This document shows positions 32,681 to 44,300 of a stretch of 64,000 nt of DNA, piece after piece. Source of the stretch: Zasmidium citrigriseum (lineage: Eukaryota; Ascomycota; Dothideomycetes; Mycosphaerellales; Mycosphaerellaceae); NCBI GenBank assembly GCA_002786025.1, contig NHNW01000085.1, forward strand, positions 70,553 to 134,552. Reading direction: 5' to 3'. The translations under genes and the position numbers were made by a program. The notes beneath the pieces were generated by a model. The model was not told the DNA's origin. It saw only the letters and a program-made list of their open reading frames with translations, and did not search any database. Position 1 is the first letter of the stretch. Each line of letters starts with the position of its first letter.

Positions 32681-32980
32681 TTTCGCGGATCTGTCGATCT
32701 GCAGGACGCAGGACTAGTTCCAATGAGCGTGTCTCGTACTTTGAAGAGTGGATGGGCTGTTCAAGAGGAGTCGGATGATGTCGCCTTCAACTTTTTGGTG
32801 TCGATCTCCGAGAAAATCTCGGGAAGCGGCACGTGGCATGATTGGCTGTGGTTGACTTCACATGGTATTTATTTTCGTTCTCTGTACAATATAATGGTCT
32901 CCTATCTACAAGGTCTGTGCATTCTTCTCTTCTCATCGTTCATTCATTACACCATCAAGAATCGTATCCTCATCGTGTCT

Positions 32981-35329
32981 TCATTTCACCTGCCCGGCCT
33001 CTGCACAAGCCTGCTGGGCCGCTGGACTCAACTCTATCAGGCTCTGAATGCCAGACACGAACACGCTATCTAGACGCAGTAGAGCGAGATTTAATAGATC
33101 GCAGCTCCTGCTCTTGATTCGGAGGAGACTTCGCCAAGCGTTGAGGAGGGCGAGGCACTCTTTCGCGTCGGAGACGGTGGGCGATGTGACAAAGAGCTGT
33201 AGCATGAAGGACGAGGCGATGGTGAAGTTTGTTCGGGCGTCTAGAGATCACGTCAGTATGTTGGCAAGGCAGACTGGCATCTTTGACTCACAGCTAGCCC
33301 AGAAGGCCTCCAATTCTCGGGCATTCAAACTTTCGAGGAACTCCGAGATCTCCTTTGCGACGGCCAGAGCACCCGTTCGCAACGCAGTGACCGCAGCGGC
33401 ATTCGCATCCGTGACTCTAGGTCTCAGCATTGCCCGGAAAAGCTCGATCTTCGCGGTGATGTAGGCAAGCTGCAAAGATCCACCGCCATCCAGTTCAAGC
33501 TGCATCGATCTCCTTCGACCGCTATCAGGCGAACCGATTGATGATGTGCCATTCGGTTGATTCGGCAGTATACCACAAGGAAGCATCTGATACCACTCGG
33601 TCAATCGTATTCGCAAAGGCTTCGCCACCTCGAGCGTCGCCTCGAGACTAGCATGCAGCTGTCGCGTCGCCTTGATGCTGAACAGATCCTTCAAGATATC
33701 ATTCACAATAACCGACAGCTCACACAGCTTGATGAAATGATGAGCGGTAAAGTCCGCTTTGCCATCACCAAAGTCATCGACCTTGCGATCCGCTTCAGGA
33801 AAGTCATCCTCAGTCAGCGGCGGGACGTCCCAGTCATCTTCCTGGATATGGCTGCTGCGACCAAAGTTGAGCGCCAACCATTTATCCTGGATGTACGTCG
33901 CCCAAGCCAATCGCTTACGCTGCTTGATCTCCCACGAAGGAATCGGCCAATCTGTAGGATCTCGGTTAAGACCTAGCGCTTGCGCAATGCTGACTGCGGT
34001 GGTCATCATGACCCATTTGAACGGAGTGTCGCTAACATGCCTGTTGGTGGGTCGTCGCTGTACGAGGAGCAGTAGAGTCTGCATGACGGCAATGTTTGGC
34101 GTGTGGAGGAGCGATTGGCATGACTGCCACGCAATCTTGAAGAGAGCATCAGCGGATGGCGGAGTGTAGACTTCCACACACAGCTTCTCATCCCAAGTGC
34201 AGAAAGGCAGCGCATGGCCGTATATCGCCGCCAAGACGCAAGGCGGCACTTCTCGAGGCTCCTTGACCCCTGTCACGTCTCTTTCACCACCCTCGCGGCT
34301 CAAGATCGGAAAGTATGGCTGCACATACTTGTAGAATAGTCGTATGAGCCGCTTGCCTATGTCGTCGCTCACAATGTCCTCAAGTTCTCGTCGCCATCTG
34401 TCGTTTGTTTCTGTCCTGTCCTGCGGCTGTGCTTTCGCCGCCAAAGCGTTGTGCTGGATCATGAAAAAGGTTGGAATGCTGCTGTCGTTGTCGGCTGGAC
34501 CACTGCTCATCTTACGCATGCGTACGGACTGGAAGGAAGCTTCGTTGTATTCGTCATATCGATATTTGGAGAGGAGGTATGGATCGGACTCTCCGCTCAG
34601 ACCGACCATCTGAGCGTTGGAGGAGTTCTGACGATCGAGAGACGGCTCGCCGCTAGTCGAATCGAATGGGAGCTGGAGGTTGGTGGGAAGACTCGCAGAT
34701 TGTGATTGCGGTGAGGTGGTATCCATCGAAGATCGATTGTTGTGACTCTGGCGAAAGTCCATGAATCCGTTGCCTGTCGTTGACGCAGACATGGGCTCGA
34801 ACGTATCAAAATTCACAGTCTCTTGATACAGCTGTGGATCGAATGGAAAGTCTGGAGCCATGCTGCCCTGCAGAGTCATGCCGGGCATTTGAAAGGGAGT
34901 CATGTTGCTCTCCCAAGGCATGATATCCTGCTGCATGTCCATACCCCCAATGCCGCCATTCGCAAATGGAGTGGCATCGACGCTGTTGCTGGCTGAATGC
35001 TTGAAGACCCCATCCTTGTGCGAATCTCCATTCTGCTCGTTGGGTCTTCTCCTCTTGGCGGGAGATTCGACAAAAGTACACTCCTTGTTATACCGTATGC
35101 ACAGCTCACACGGAGGATTGCTCTCCAGGTGGCAGGCAGCTTTCTTGTAACGACAGAAGTCGCATGGTCTCTTGTTGCGCGACTTGTATGCTCTGGCGCG
35201 GTCGGTGGCATCGGCCCCGGCAGAGACCGGCGCCGGGGGCGAGTTCTGCTGCTGCTGGAAGGAAGGCATGTGGATGGGAGGATGCTGCGGCGGCGGCGGA
35301 GGGTAGGAGTGGTGCGAGGGGAGGGCCAT
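32981..35329 (-). CDS. Zn2Cys6 transcription factor, DAL81/TamA-like
   Basis: Two exons (35329-33292 and 33240-32981; 51-bp intron with GTGAGT, CTGAC and CTAG) encode 765 residues. The N-terminus is Pro/Gln-rich. A binuclear zinc cluster lies at residues 56-84 (Cys56, 59, 66, 74, 77, 84; spacing 2-6-7-2-6), followed by a basic linker KRRR. The fungal-specific transcription factor middle domain is recognised by YVQPYFPILSR, RLAWATYIQDKWLALNFGR and the C-terminal WASYARTNFTIASSFMLQLFV. The latter resembles DAL81/TamA, a co-activator of nitrogen-source genes in other fungi. That orthology is tentative. It may regulate nitrogen catabolic genes such as the neighbouring amidohydrolase fusion; this is inference. 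Confidence 0.85.
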
Positions 35330-36516
35330 GGTGAGTTATGAGGCCGGGTCGGTGGATGCTTGGCGGGGGAGTGTCGCGCCCCCAAAGACCCGCAGTTCGC
35401 AAGTGCTACTGCATGGATTGCGTGCAACTATGGGAGTCGGCAGTGGGTTTGAAGGTTGGCTGGCCTATCCAGTGCGGTTGTGGTGCTGCAGGACTGCGAG
35501 AGGGCGCGCGACTCCACTCGACGCGGTGCCGATAGCGGCATTGATGGGCAGCACCGCAATCAACTATCACCTGCAACTCCCAAGAGCTGTTTAGGGCATT
35601 TCTACGCGCGCGATGCAACGAGAATGAGAAGGAACAAGTGAGGTACATCGACTCCACACGAGCAATGCCGGCTAGCGGCTCTGCAGTCAGCCATCGCCGT
35701 CGCAACTCTGATATTTTGCCTCCCTTCTACCCCCAATCCAGCAGCAATCATTCACTCACAGACTCACCTCCTCCGCGCGATGCTCCGAGGTCGTCAGCAC
35801 CAACGCCAACGCCTTTACTCGATGCAGTCCGCCTCCACCCCAGTCCTCACCTCGCGCTCGGGATGATAAGATAGCGCCGATACCACGTGGATGTCCACAG
35901 CCATGCACCATGCAAGACGATCTCTCGCCACCGCCCAATCACACATCTTCCTCCGCGTTTGTTACCTGAGCCAAACTGGCGGGATTGATAATGAGAAACG
36001 CCACAGCTCGTCTCGGTATATCTTATTACTACCTCACCCCAGTCTCGACGTTGCATCCACCAGCAGGACAAGCAAGAAAACCACTTGCTCCTGTCGCAAG
36101 TAAGGCGCGCCCTGCGCCGGCTTCGCTGCACCCTGACCGCACGGAAAACTGCTCGTTATCATGCATGCATGATAGGAGCCATTGGCGCCGTCGGCCAACT
36201 GAATGCGAGGCACCGGCCCGCCCAAGAGGAGCGCTGGCCGAAGACCTCACCTGTCTACGACCAGAACCCCAACACTCGGGAATGATAATCCCAATCGAGC
36301 AGGTAACCACATCATCTTCCTTCTTGGCGAGACACTTAAACTCCGTGTTCATTTTGTCCATTCGAAAGAATCATCTGTCTCAGACATCTCACTCGCCACC
36401 GATACCTCATCGATAAGCATTATCAAGCTCCATCCGCCAGGATCCAGGGTCGAGCCTGCCAGTATCATCAATCGACCTTGTCGCCCACGAGACCATCTGA
36501 TCGAGACCGGACCGTA
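35330..36516. promoter_or_regulatory. Divergent promoter region, 1.2 kb
   Basis: Lies between the Zn2Cys6 regulator (- strand) and the amidohydrolase-racemase gene (+ strand). The length suits two long 5' regions. Small frames in it show no domains. No site was identified with confidence. Confidence 0.45.
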
Positions 36517-38650
36517 ATGGCACGAAAGATCAGAATCGCCGCTGCGCAAGTGGGCGCCGTGCATCGGACATCGCCACGAGCAGAGACCCTAGGACGTATG
36601 CTGAAGCTGTTGCAAGATGCAGCTTCACAGGGTGCTGAAGTCGTGCTGTTTCCTGAGACGACTTTCACCACATTCTTTCCGCGATACTTGATTGAAGATG
36701 AAGCGGAATTGGAATCTTTCTTTGAGCATGGCGACGTTACTACTGCTCCCAACACCAAGCCGCTTTTTGATAGAGCGAAGGAGCTTGGTGTTGACATTTC
36801 AGTAGGTATGGATGAGCATCTCTTTATAGTTTCTCTATTCCTCTCTTGCACAAGCCAGCAAGACATCAATCCCTCTTTGCCTTCAAAAATTGGACGCAAT
36901 ATCAGCGACATCTCTTCTCATGTACATTACCACCGTCATACAACACACGCAAGATCTAACCACAACATCCAGGTTTCGGTGAAGCAACAGACAATGGCGA
37001 CCACTACAACACCTCCATCTACTACCACGCCAAAACCGGCTCCATCCTCTCCAAATACCGCAAAATCCATCTTCCAGGCGACTTTGAGCCCTTCAAAGAC
37101 CCCGAAGCCACAAATCAAGTAAATCAAACACCCCTTTTCTTCCCCCGCCCGCCTCTTGACTAACATGATTTTCTCCAGCTCGAAAAGCGCTACTTCCTCC
37201 CCGGAAACCTCGGATTCCAAGCCTTCCGCATCCCAGACCTTGCATCCAACACCGAACCCATCTTCGGCATGATGATCTGCAACGACAGACGCTGGCCCGA
37301 AGCGTGGAGGTGTCTGGGGTTGCAAGGGGTAGAAGTCGTGTTGTGTGGGTATAATACCGCGGGGTTTGCGCCGCAGTAAGATCACCCCATCCCCTATCCA
37401 TCCTTAATGTGTCATGTCGTGTGCTGATAATATGTGATGTAGCCTCTGGGGCGCCTCCCAATCCCAATCGCCCCTCGACGCCGAATCCGACGCCGTCTTC
37501 CACCACAAACTCACCATGCAATCCAACAGCTACATGAACGCGACCTTTTCCGTCTGTGCCGCGCGCTGCGGGATGGATGACGGGAAGTACAATCTCATCG
37601 GCGGATCGTGCATCATCGACCCGGAAGGCAAAATTTTGGCAGAAGCCAAAACGAAAGACGATGAAGTCGTCATCGCGGATCTGGATCTCGATGCTTGTCG
37701 ACAGGGAAAGACGAGGACGTTTGATTTTGCGCGGCATAGGAGGGTTGAGGCGTATGGGAGGATTTGTGCGCAGACGGGGGTTGTTGAGCCTCCGAGACTG
37801 TCTGCTCAGACGAACAGTGTCTCAGTTCCTGTTACCAAGGGGAAAGATGAGGAGAAGAAAATCCACATCCTCCTCCTAAACCCCAACGCCACACCCTCCA
37901 TGACCCAAACCTGCGTGGAAATGGTCACACCCACTCTCCCACCCGACGTCTCTATAATCCCCTTCACGGGCCCCGCAAACGACGCCCCCACAGCGATAGA
38001 AGGCCACTTCGACGCCGTCATGTCTGCAGCAGGTAAATCCACCAGTCCCTCGAATCCCTTCCCCTCATTAACTTCCATTCCCAGCATGCGCCCGCGCCCT
38101 CCTCAAATCCCCGCCCAAGGAGTCCTATGATGCGGTCTTGGTGGCCTGCTACTCCGACCACCCCCTAACCCGCATGCTCCGCGAAGAACTCCCCTGTCCC
38201 GTAATAGGCATAATGCAAGCCTCGCTCCTCTACGCCAGCACCCTCGGAACTCGCTACGGCTTAATCGCGACCTCGCAGCGCTCAAAGGCAATCCACAGCC
38301 AAACCCTCGCACACGATACATCCTGCGCGGGGATATCCAGCGTAGACCTCGGGGTTCTGGATCTCGAGCGCTTACCCAGGGAGGTTGTGCTCGAGAGGAT
38401 GGGGGATGCGGCGGAGGAGTTGGTGAGGAAGGGGGCGGAGGTTCTGCTGTTGGGGTGTGCGGGGATGAGTGAGATGAAAGAGGCGCTGGAGAGTGTTGTT
38501 GAAGGGAGGGGGGTTGAGGTTGTTGATGGGGTTTTGGCGGGGGTGCAGCATTTGAGTGGGGTTGTGAGGATGGGTGGGAAGACGGCTAAGGGGGGTGCGT
38601 GGAGGAGTAGTAAGACGGGGAGGGAGAGGAGGGGGCAGAGTTATATCTGA
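36517..38650 (+). CDS. Fused N-carbamoyl-amino-acid amidohydrolase and hydantoin/Asp-Glu racemase
   Basis: Five exons (36517-36805, 36973-37118, 37179-37375, 37443-38032, 38085-38650) encode 595 residues; all junctions keep frame. Residues 1-320 are a nitrilase-superfamily amidohydrolase with the Glu-Lys-Cys triad: Glu47 in LFPETTF, Lys127 in KYRKIHLPG, Cys179 in MMICNDRRWPE. Sequence and length suggest N-carbamoyl-D-amino-acid hydrolase. Residues 351-575 are an Asp/Glu/hydantoin racemase: LLNPNATPSMT, Cys429 in VACYSDHPL and Cys532 in LLLGCAGMSE. In bacteria these are separate steps of hydantoin use, releasing amino acids and ammonia. A hydantoinase is not seen in the window. The C-terminus is basic. 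Start at 36517 gives MARKIRIAAAQ; an in-frame ATG at 36478 would add 13 polar residues. Confidence 0.85.
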
Positions 38651-38866
38651 TAGAAATCTATACTTGGGAGTCGGGACTTTGAATAAAAGAGAAAAGGGGT
38701 ATTATTATTGAAATATGCAATTTGGTCGCTATGCACTAAACACCAAAGTCACGCTTGGTCTTCAACTCATCTACACAACTCTCATCTACCCCTCTCAATC
38801 AATGATCTCCTGCTCACGGTGCCCTTGAAACTCGGAAACCGGACGCTCCTAACAGCCCGGCACCTC

Positions 38867-40075
38867 CTAAGCCCCAAGCCCGCCGAGCGCCCGCTCCTCA
38901 TTCCACACCACAGAGGTCACATTCCCATCAATCGGCACCCTCGCCACAGGCTCCCCAATAAGCCCACTCTGCACATCCCTCTCAAGCACCACAACCTCCG
39001 CCGAATTCTGCAAACCCACAGCAACTAGATTGCCAACAGCATTAAAAGTATAATGCCTGGGGAACGAACCGCCCGCAGCCCAGAGCTGATGGAAAGTCAG
39101 ATTCCCTGACTCAGGCGACAAGGCGAAGGTGGACAGGGAGTCAGAGTCGAAAGTCGTGCCATTGGGACGCGGGAGGGAGAAAGACGAGTCATTCCGGTTC
39201 GAAATGACGGCGAAGCGATTATCAGGAGAAATATGAATCTCCGCTGGCGCGTTCCGGCGATGGAGGGTGTAGATCCCCGTCGTAGGCTGGGTTTGGAGTT
39301 CGCGGAACTTCAGACCGCCGTTGTTGCTCAGATACTCGACTTCGTACGCGGTCACCGTAGCCGCGAGTTCGGCGACGAGGTAGAAGTACGTCGTTCCACC
39401 GGTCAGGCCCGAGGGGGTGTAGAAGGCTGCGTGACGGGGTCCGGAGCCGGCTTTGGCTTGCAGAGAGGAGAGTTCTTTTAGTTTGAGAGAGGTTTTGTCG
39501 TAGGAGAAGACGCGGACGAGGTCGGCGCCGAGATCTGGCACGAGGATGTATTGGCCTGTTGGGTCGGTGATGGCTTCGTGCTCGTGGGGGGCGTCTTGAC
39601 GGTCGGCTTCGGGACCTGGTTTGGAGAGCGAGAAGAAGAACTCGCCGTTCTGACTGACGGTGTGGTTGGCGTTGATTTTCCAGGCGGAGACTGCGCTGCC
39701 GCCGTAATGTGCCAGCGCGATACCTCTCGCGCCCGCCGGCTCGCCGTAGACGATCCCGCTAACCGGTCCATTCGGTGTCGTGACGTTCTGCGTACGCTTG
39801 AGGCTGCCGTTGGAGTTGATGGTGAAGAGAGCCAACGAGCCGTTCGGCGTGCTCAGACCCTCGTTCAGGCAGTAGAGCTGGCCGCGGCCAGCATCAATCG
39901 TGAGCCAAGAAGGGTTCGGGGCGCAGCCGTCGTTCGAGTGCGTCTTCTTCAAGTCGTAAGATCCATTCTTCTCGGTCAGGTCCAGAGTCGTGATGTGGCC
40001 GCTATAATCCGCCACGAAGAGGTTCGTAGCTGCCACAGTCGTCGCGCTCAGCGCGAGGAGGGTGTTGAAAAGCAT
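38867..40075 (-). CDS. Secreted lactonase-type beta-propeller protein
   Basis: A single exon of 402 residues from ATG 40075, with signal peptide MLFNTLLALSATTVAATN. The rest matches the seven-bladed propeller lactonase family, which includes 6-phosphogluconolactonase-like proteins and fungal carboxy-cis,cis-muconate cyclases. Typical stretches are PSWLTIDAGRGQLYCLNE, DPTGQYILVPDLGADLVRVFSYD, GSGPRHAAFY and AEIHISPDNRFAVISNR. Six or more N-glycosylation sites fit secretion. The natural substrate is not evident. Its stop lies 216 bp from that of the convergent fusion gene. Confidence 0.88.
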   Translation of the reverse strand: MLFNTLLALSATTVAATNLFVADYSGHITTLDLTEKNGSYDLKKTHSNDGCAPNPSWLTIDAGRGQLYCLNEGLSTPNGSLALFTINSNGSLKRTQNVTTPNGPVSGIVYGEPAGARGIALAHYGGSAVSAWKINANHTVSQNGEFFFSLSKPGPEADRQDAPHEHEAITDPTGQYILVPDLGADLVRVFSYDKTSLKLKELSSLQAKAGSGPRHAAFYTPSGLTGGTTYFYLVAELAATVTAYEVEYLSNNGGLKFRELQTQPTTGIYTLHRRNAPAEIHISPDNRFAVISNRNDSSFSLPRPNGTTFDSDSLSTFALSPESGNLTFHQLWAAGGSFPRHYTFNAVGNLVAVGLQNSAEVVVLERDVQSGLIGEPVARVPIDGNVTSVVWNEERALGGLGA

Positions 40076-41337
40076 AGCTGTCGTATTTTGATATCTCTGT
40101 TTCGTAGTTGTTCGCTGTTGTTGATGTTCTTGCGAGGAAGTCGAAGGAAGATTCGAGGAAGCCGCTACTTCTTATGCCCCGTGCCCGTCGAGTACAAGCA
40201 AAATTCTATGCCGGAGGCTCCGCTTTGTCGCTCCAAACCAAGCAATTGTCTATCGTGAATAGCACGGCTTGGAAAACAAACGGTCCGCTTGCCAAGGTTA
40301 ATATCACCACTTTGTCCCTTCACTCCTGCACACAAAGGAAGAGAGGAGGCCGTGAACAAAGAACAGAAGAGGTCGAAGATCAGGCCAGCTGCCCACGACG
40401 ATCCGTCCTGCACGCCCCAAATTTGCAGATGTAACGGTGCCAAGGTGAAGTTGATGTCAGGAACAGGAAGCTTTGGTGGAGCCGAGATCGTGCCGGTTGC
40501 AAGTGGGGGTCGTCGTTTGGGGGCGGGGAAGTTCAATCACGGAGTTGGCTCGGTAGATGCAATCTTTCTCATCGAACCATTCCGTCACCTCATATTCAGC
40601 CAGAAACACATCATCAGCCGATATCTTTGAGGAGTTTGAGAGATCCATGTGGTGCTGTGAACAGTTGGTTTGAAATAGAGAGAAGATGCTGTTCCAGGTC
40701 GAGAACATGTTTCAGCCTTCCGCCCCAAGACCCGGAGAATTGGAAAGCCATGCATCTGCGAACCACTTTATGAAACACTTGTTGCTTGTACAACCACCCT
40801 TCGCTCTCCACGGGGAAGAACAAAGATACCGATTCCGAATCTCTTCACAAGCCTTATATACAAAATCCTTCCTTGTCCATGCCATACTCCTATCTCACGT
40901 CAGATATCATTCATCCCCAATCCATACCGATTCGTCATCAACTCAATTAAGGTGACCCCAACCACGTTCAATCCCAGAGTCAAATTCATCCATGTATCCA
41001 TGTTCACATCATGCACATATTTCTCATTCATCAATACCAGTACAAAAACAACCCGTTCTTCACCCTGTTGTGTTGTTGCCATCATAATTGCGAGCTGGTA
41101 TCACAATCCCATGTACCCACATTCCCAAAGAACGCCATCATTCCCAATGTTCTTCTCCATCACACTCCGCTAGAACGCAAGACAAGACCAAAACGACTTT
41201 GTGTATGCCCGCCCATGCTGAACCCAATTCCCAATGCATGCCCCATCCCAGTTCTCCAGCGAACGCCAAAAATCCAAACAAAGAAGAATAGTAATAGTGT
41301 TAGAACCGTGGTTCTTTTCAAATCCCGACATCTCCCC
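40076..41337. other. Intergenic, 1.26 kb, no gene recognised
   Basis: Contains the promoter of the lactonase gene and the 3' flank of MED12. Several overlapping short frames exist on both strands, but none has a domain or a consistent spliced extension. Confidence 0.45.
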
Positions 41338-44300
41338 TCACACCTTCCGCGCTCCAAACAACCCCAAACTCAAGCTCGTATCATTATCCCCGACAGTCGG
41401 CGTCGCATCCCCCATGATCTCCCACCTCCTGAGCGGGAATGGCACCGTCTTTGTCTCGCCCATCATCCGTCCCATAGGCGCTTTCATATTCCCCTGGAGT
41501 GGTGAGATAGGCACAGCATTAGGTCGTCCTTGTTGCTGACTTTGCTTCATGAGAGCACGCTGTTGTTGCGTGCCCTGTGGTTGCGGGTGAGAGACGAGGG
41601 CGAGCCAGCCGTCAGGTGCGGGCGTGTGGCCGAGAATGCAGGCGAGACGGGGGTCTTTCGCGAGGTTGGCGTTGGTCTTGGAGAGCATTTGGAGGCCGGT
41701 TTCCGAGACGGTGTCCGAGAGGGCGGAGGCGACATCGAAGATGTATTCGAGGGTTTCGTGTTGGGATCGAAGGATTGGGTGGACGAGTAGGGTGCAGAGG
41801 CCCGCGAGGAGATTGCATCGACTTTGCTGTAGAGAGTCCGAGACTGAGCCGGGTGTTGTGGAGTAGAGTACTGCGAGGTGGAGGAGAATTTGGAGTGAGC
41901 GTAGGATATGCCCGTACGCCTGGATCTCCTTGCCATCAACCGCCATGTCGATCAGCTGGGTCTCGAGAGCTCTGATCTTTTCAGTGATCGAAGCCATGAC
42001 TGGGGTTGGGTCCTCGTCCTTAGCAGCGTGGTGTGCCACGTCCAGAATGTCGAGGTATCGGTCCATGTTTTCTGTTCCAACATTTGTCGTGCCATCACCC
42101 GTAAGTACATTGCCAAGAACCTGTTCCCTGGCCCAGTGGTAGATGCTCTGGACCGTGGCCTGTCCAGCGCTCTCCATCAGTTGAGGCCATACCTCGCAGC
42201 CATTCGCAACAGCTTCCAGTACTGCTTCGCGTACTCCATTCTCGCCTTCAGCTTCATTGAAGGCTGGAACTTTGGAGTAGAAGGACAGAGCAGATGCGCA
42301 ATACACAATCGACAAAGGATCGGCGAGCGCAATGATACTCCTGGCTGATGGATGGCCGGCGGAGGTAGCTGGTGGGAGGCTCAACATCTTCTTTATCACG
42401 CGAGCGCAATTCGTCAGGTAAGTAGGTGTCTGAGTCGCGCTCGTCGCCATTCTGAGTGCTTCCTGGTGGTGGCTCATGGAATAATCGATCGCAAGCTCAT
42501 TGAATCCTTCGTCGTCTGCTTCACAACTTGGATTCTCCAGTGAAAAGACCACTGACGGGATGATGCCGTTTCCACATTCGCTGCGGCACTGAGCTCGCTG
42601 AGTCTCGAAACGAAAGGCCTCCGAGGCATGCAAGCTGTCGTTGATGATGTCGCGGGATGTGACTAGTCGGACGAGCATCGATGCGGCGTTTGGCAGCATC
42701 GCCTCCTTGGCAAGATCCGCAACGGCGTCGAAATGAATGCATCCAGTGGCAATCAAGGCGCTGATGACCTTCTCGTGGGAGTGATCGGCGCTGATATCCT
42801 TGAAGCAAGATCTCACATGATTCATCACCAATTGCTCGAATCCACCGACATCAACAGCACGAAGCTGGTTGAGCCATCGAGATAGCCTGCTAGGCGAATG
42901 ACTGTCTGATCGCCCAGGCTTACTTGCTCGCTGGACTATTCGCAGGAAGACTCGTTTCATGAGCTGCTCGTCCATAGTGTTGCCACTGGCAAAAACTGCA
43001 TCGATGTCCTCGTCGGAGTCGAGGCTGGTTGCTTGCATGTTGACCAGATTGTCAGAAGCAGGCGAGCAAACGGCCATGGAGCTCTGCTGGTCACACATCG
43101 CCAAGTCGCTTTCAAGAAGTCGTCCGTATGGAGCCTTATCCGGGAAACGCTTCAACAGCGATGCGAGTGCTAGTACGGATCCACGATCCAGTGACTGGTT
43201 CGAGCGAAGCAGACGGTATCGTTGAAGTACCTGGTCCAGCATAGGTTGTAGACAGCCAAGAGCCGCGAACGTCTTTGCATGCATGTTGATCGTGTCACTC
43301 AAAGTTGCGAGTACGACAAGATCGTCGGTCAGCAGAGCCGCTTGGGTCACGTTCGCCAAAGCCTGGAGGTCATTGCAGCGTTGGAGAAGATCTCTGACAG
43401 TGCAAAAGCAGTTGAGACCGAGGCCCTGTTCTTTCGCCCACGTAGCCGCTTGTGCTGACATCCGACGAGCAAATTCGAGCTTGGCTGACTGGCTGAAACT
43501 CTGGATTCCAGCGATCAATTTCTCCGGTGACGAGCTGAACATACCAGTCAGAGGATCAACATCTGCGACCAAGCGACAGATGGCACTGCGTTCATCTGCT
43601 CTGTAGCCAAGGCGTCTCATGAGCGTCTGCCAGGTGTTGACCAGGTGAGCAGGCAGTGCATCTAGAGGCAACGCTGCCAGCAGGCCAGTCAGAAGTCCAG
43701 AACCTCCAGCAAGAGCGCCGCTGCCGATCAAGCATTGCAAATAGCGGCCACTCGAGAAGCATCCGGCTCGCACAAGCTCTGCAATCACCCTGTGCACATG
43801 CTCGACATGAATGGATGTAGTGTTTGCCGTCTTCAAGTAATCAAGGACGATCTCGTCAGTGTCGTGTTCTCTCTTGTTGATCTGGGCGATGATTTTCGCA
43901 GTCAGGTAGATTCGAGACTCCCCCATGCGATACACAGATGCCGACCAGTTCAACAAAGCAGGGACCAGCCTGTTGATGGAAGGGACCCTTGCAAGGCACA
44001 CCTCGGTCAATTTCTCAACATCAACGTTCAAGTCAACCATGTCGAGAACTGCGTATAGACCGAGAGTTGCACAGAATGTGTTCTTCGGAGTCTTGTGGAG
44101 AGGTCCGGCGAGGCGTTCGCTTCGTTTGGTGATATTTCGGGCGGGTGTATCCATTGGGGATTCGGCACCGGGCAGGGACCTAGGGGCGAGAAGATGTTTG
44201 TACTTCTCCCAACTGTGTGGCAATATGAGACATCCGCGATTCGTGACTGCCATGACCACCAGCAGCTTCTTCAGTCGATCCCCAAGAGTAGCACATGTCT

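Noticed and set aside
36478..36516. Start of the amidohydrolase fusion at 36478
   Set aside because: It would add 13 polar residues before a canonical nitrilase start; 36517 is preferred, though not proven.
39551..40258. 235-residue + strand frame opposite the lactonase gene
   Set aside because: Antisense shadow of a signal-peptide-bearing propeller protein; no domain.
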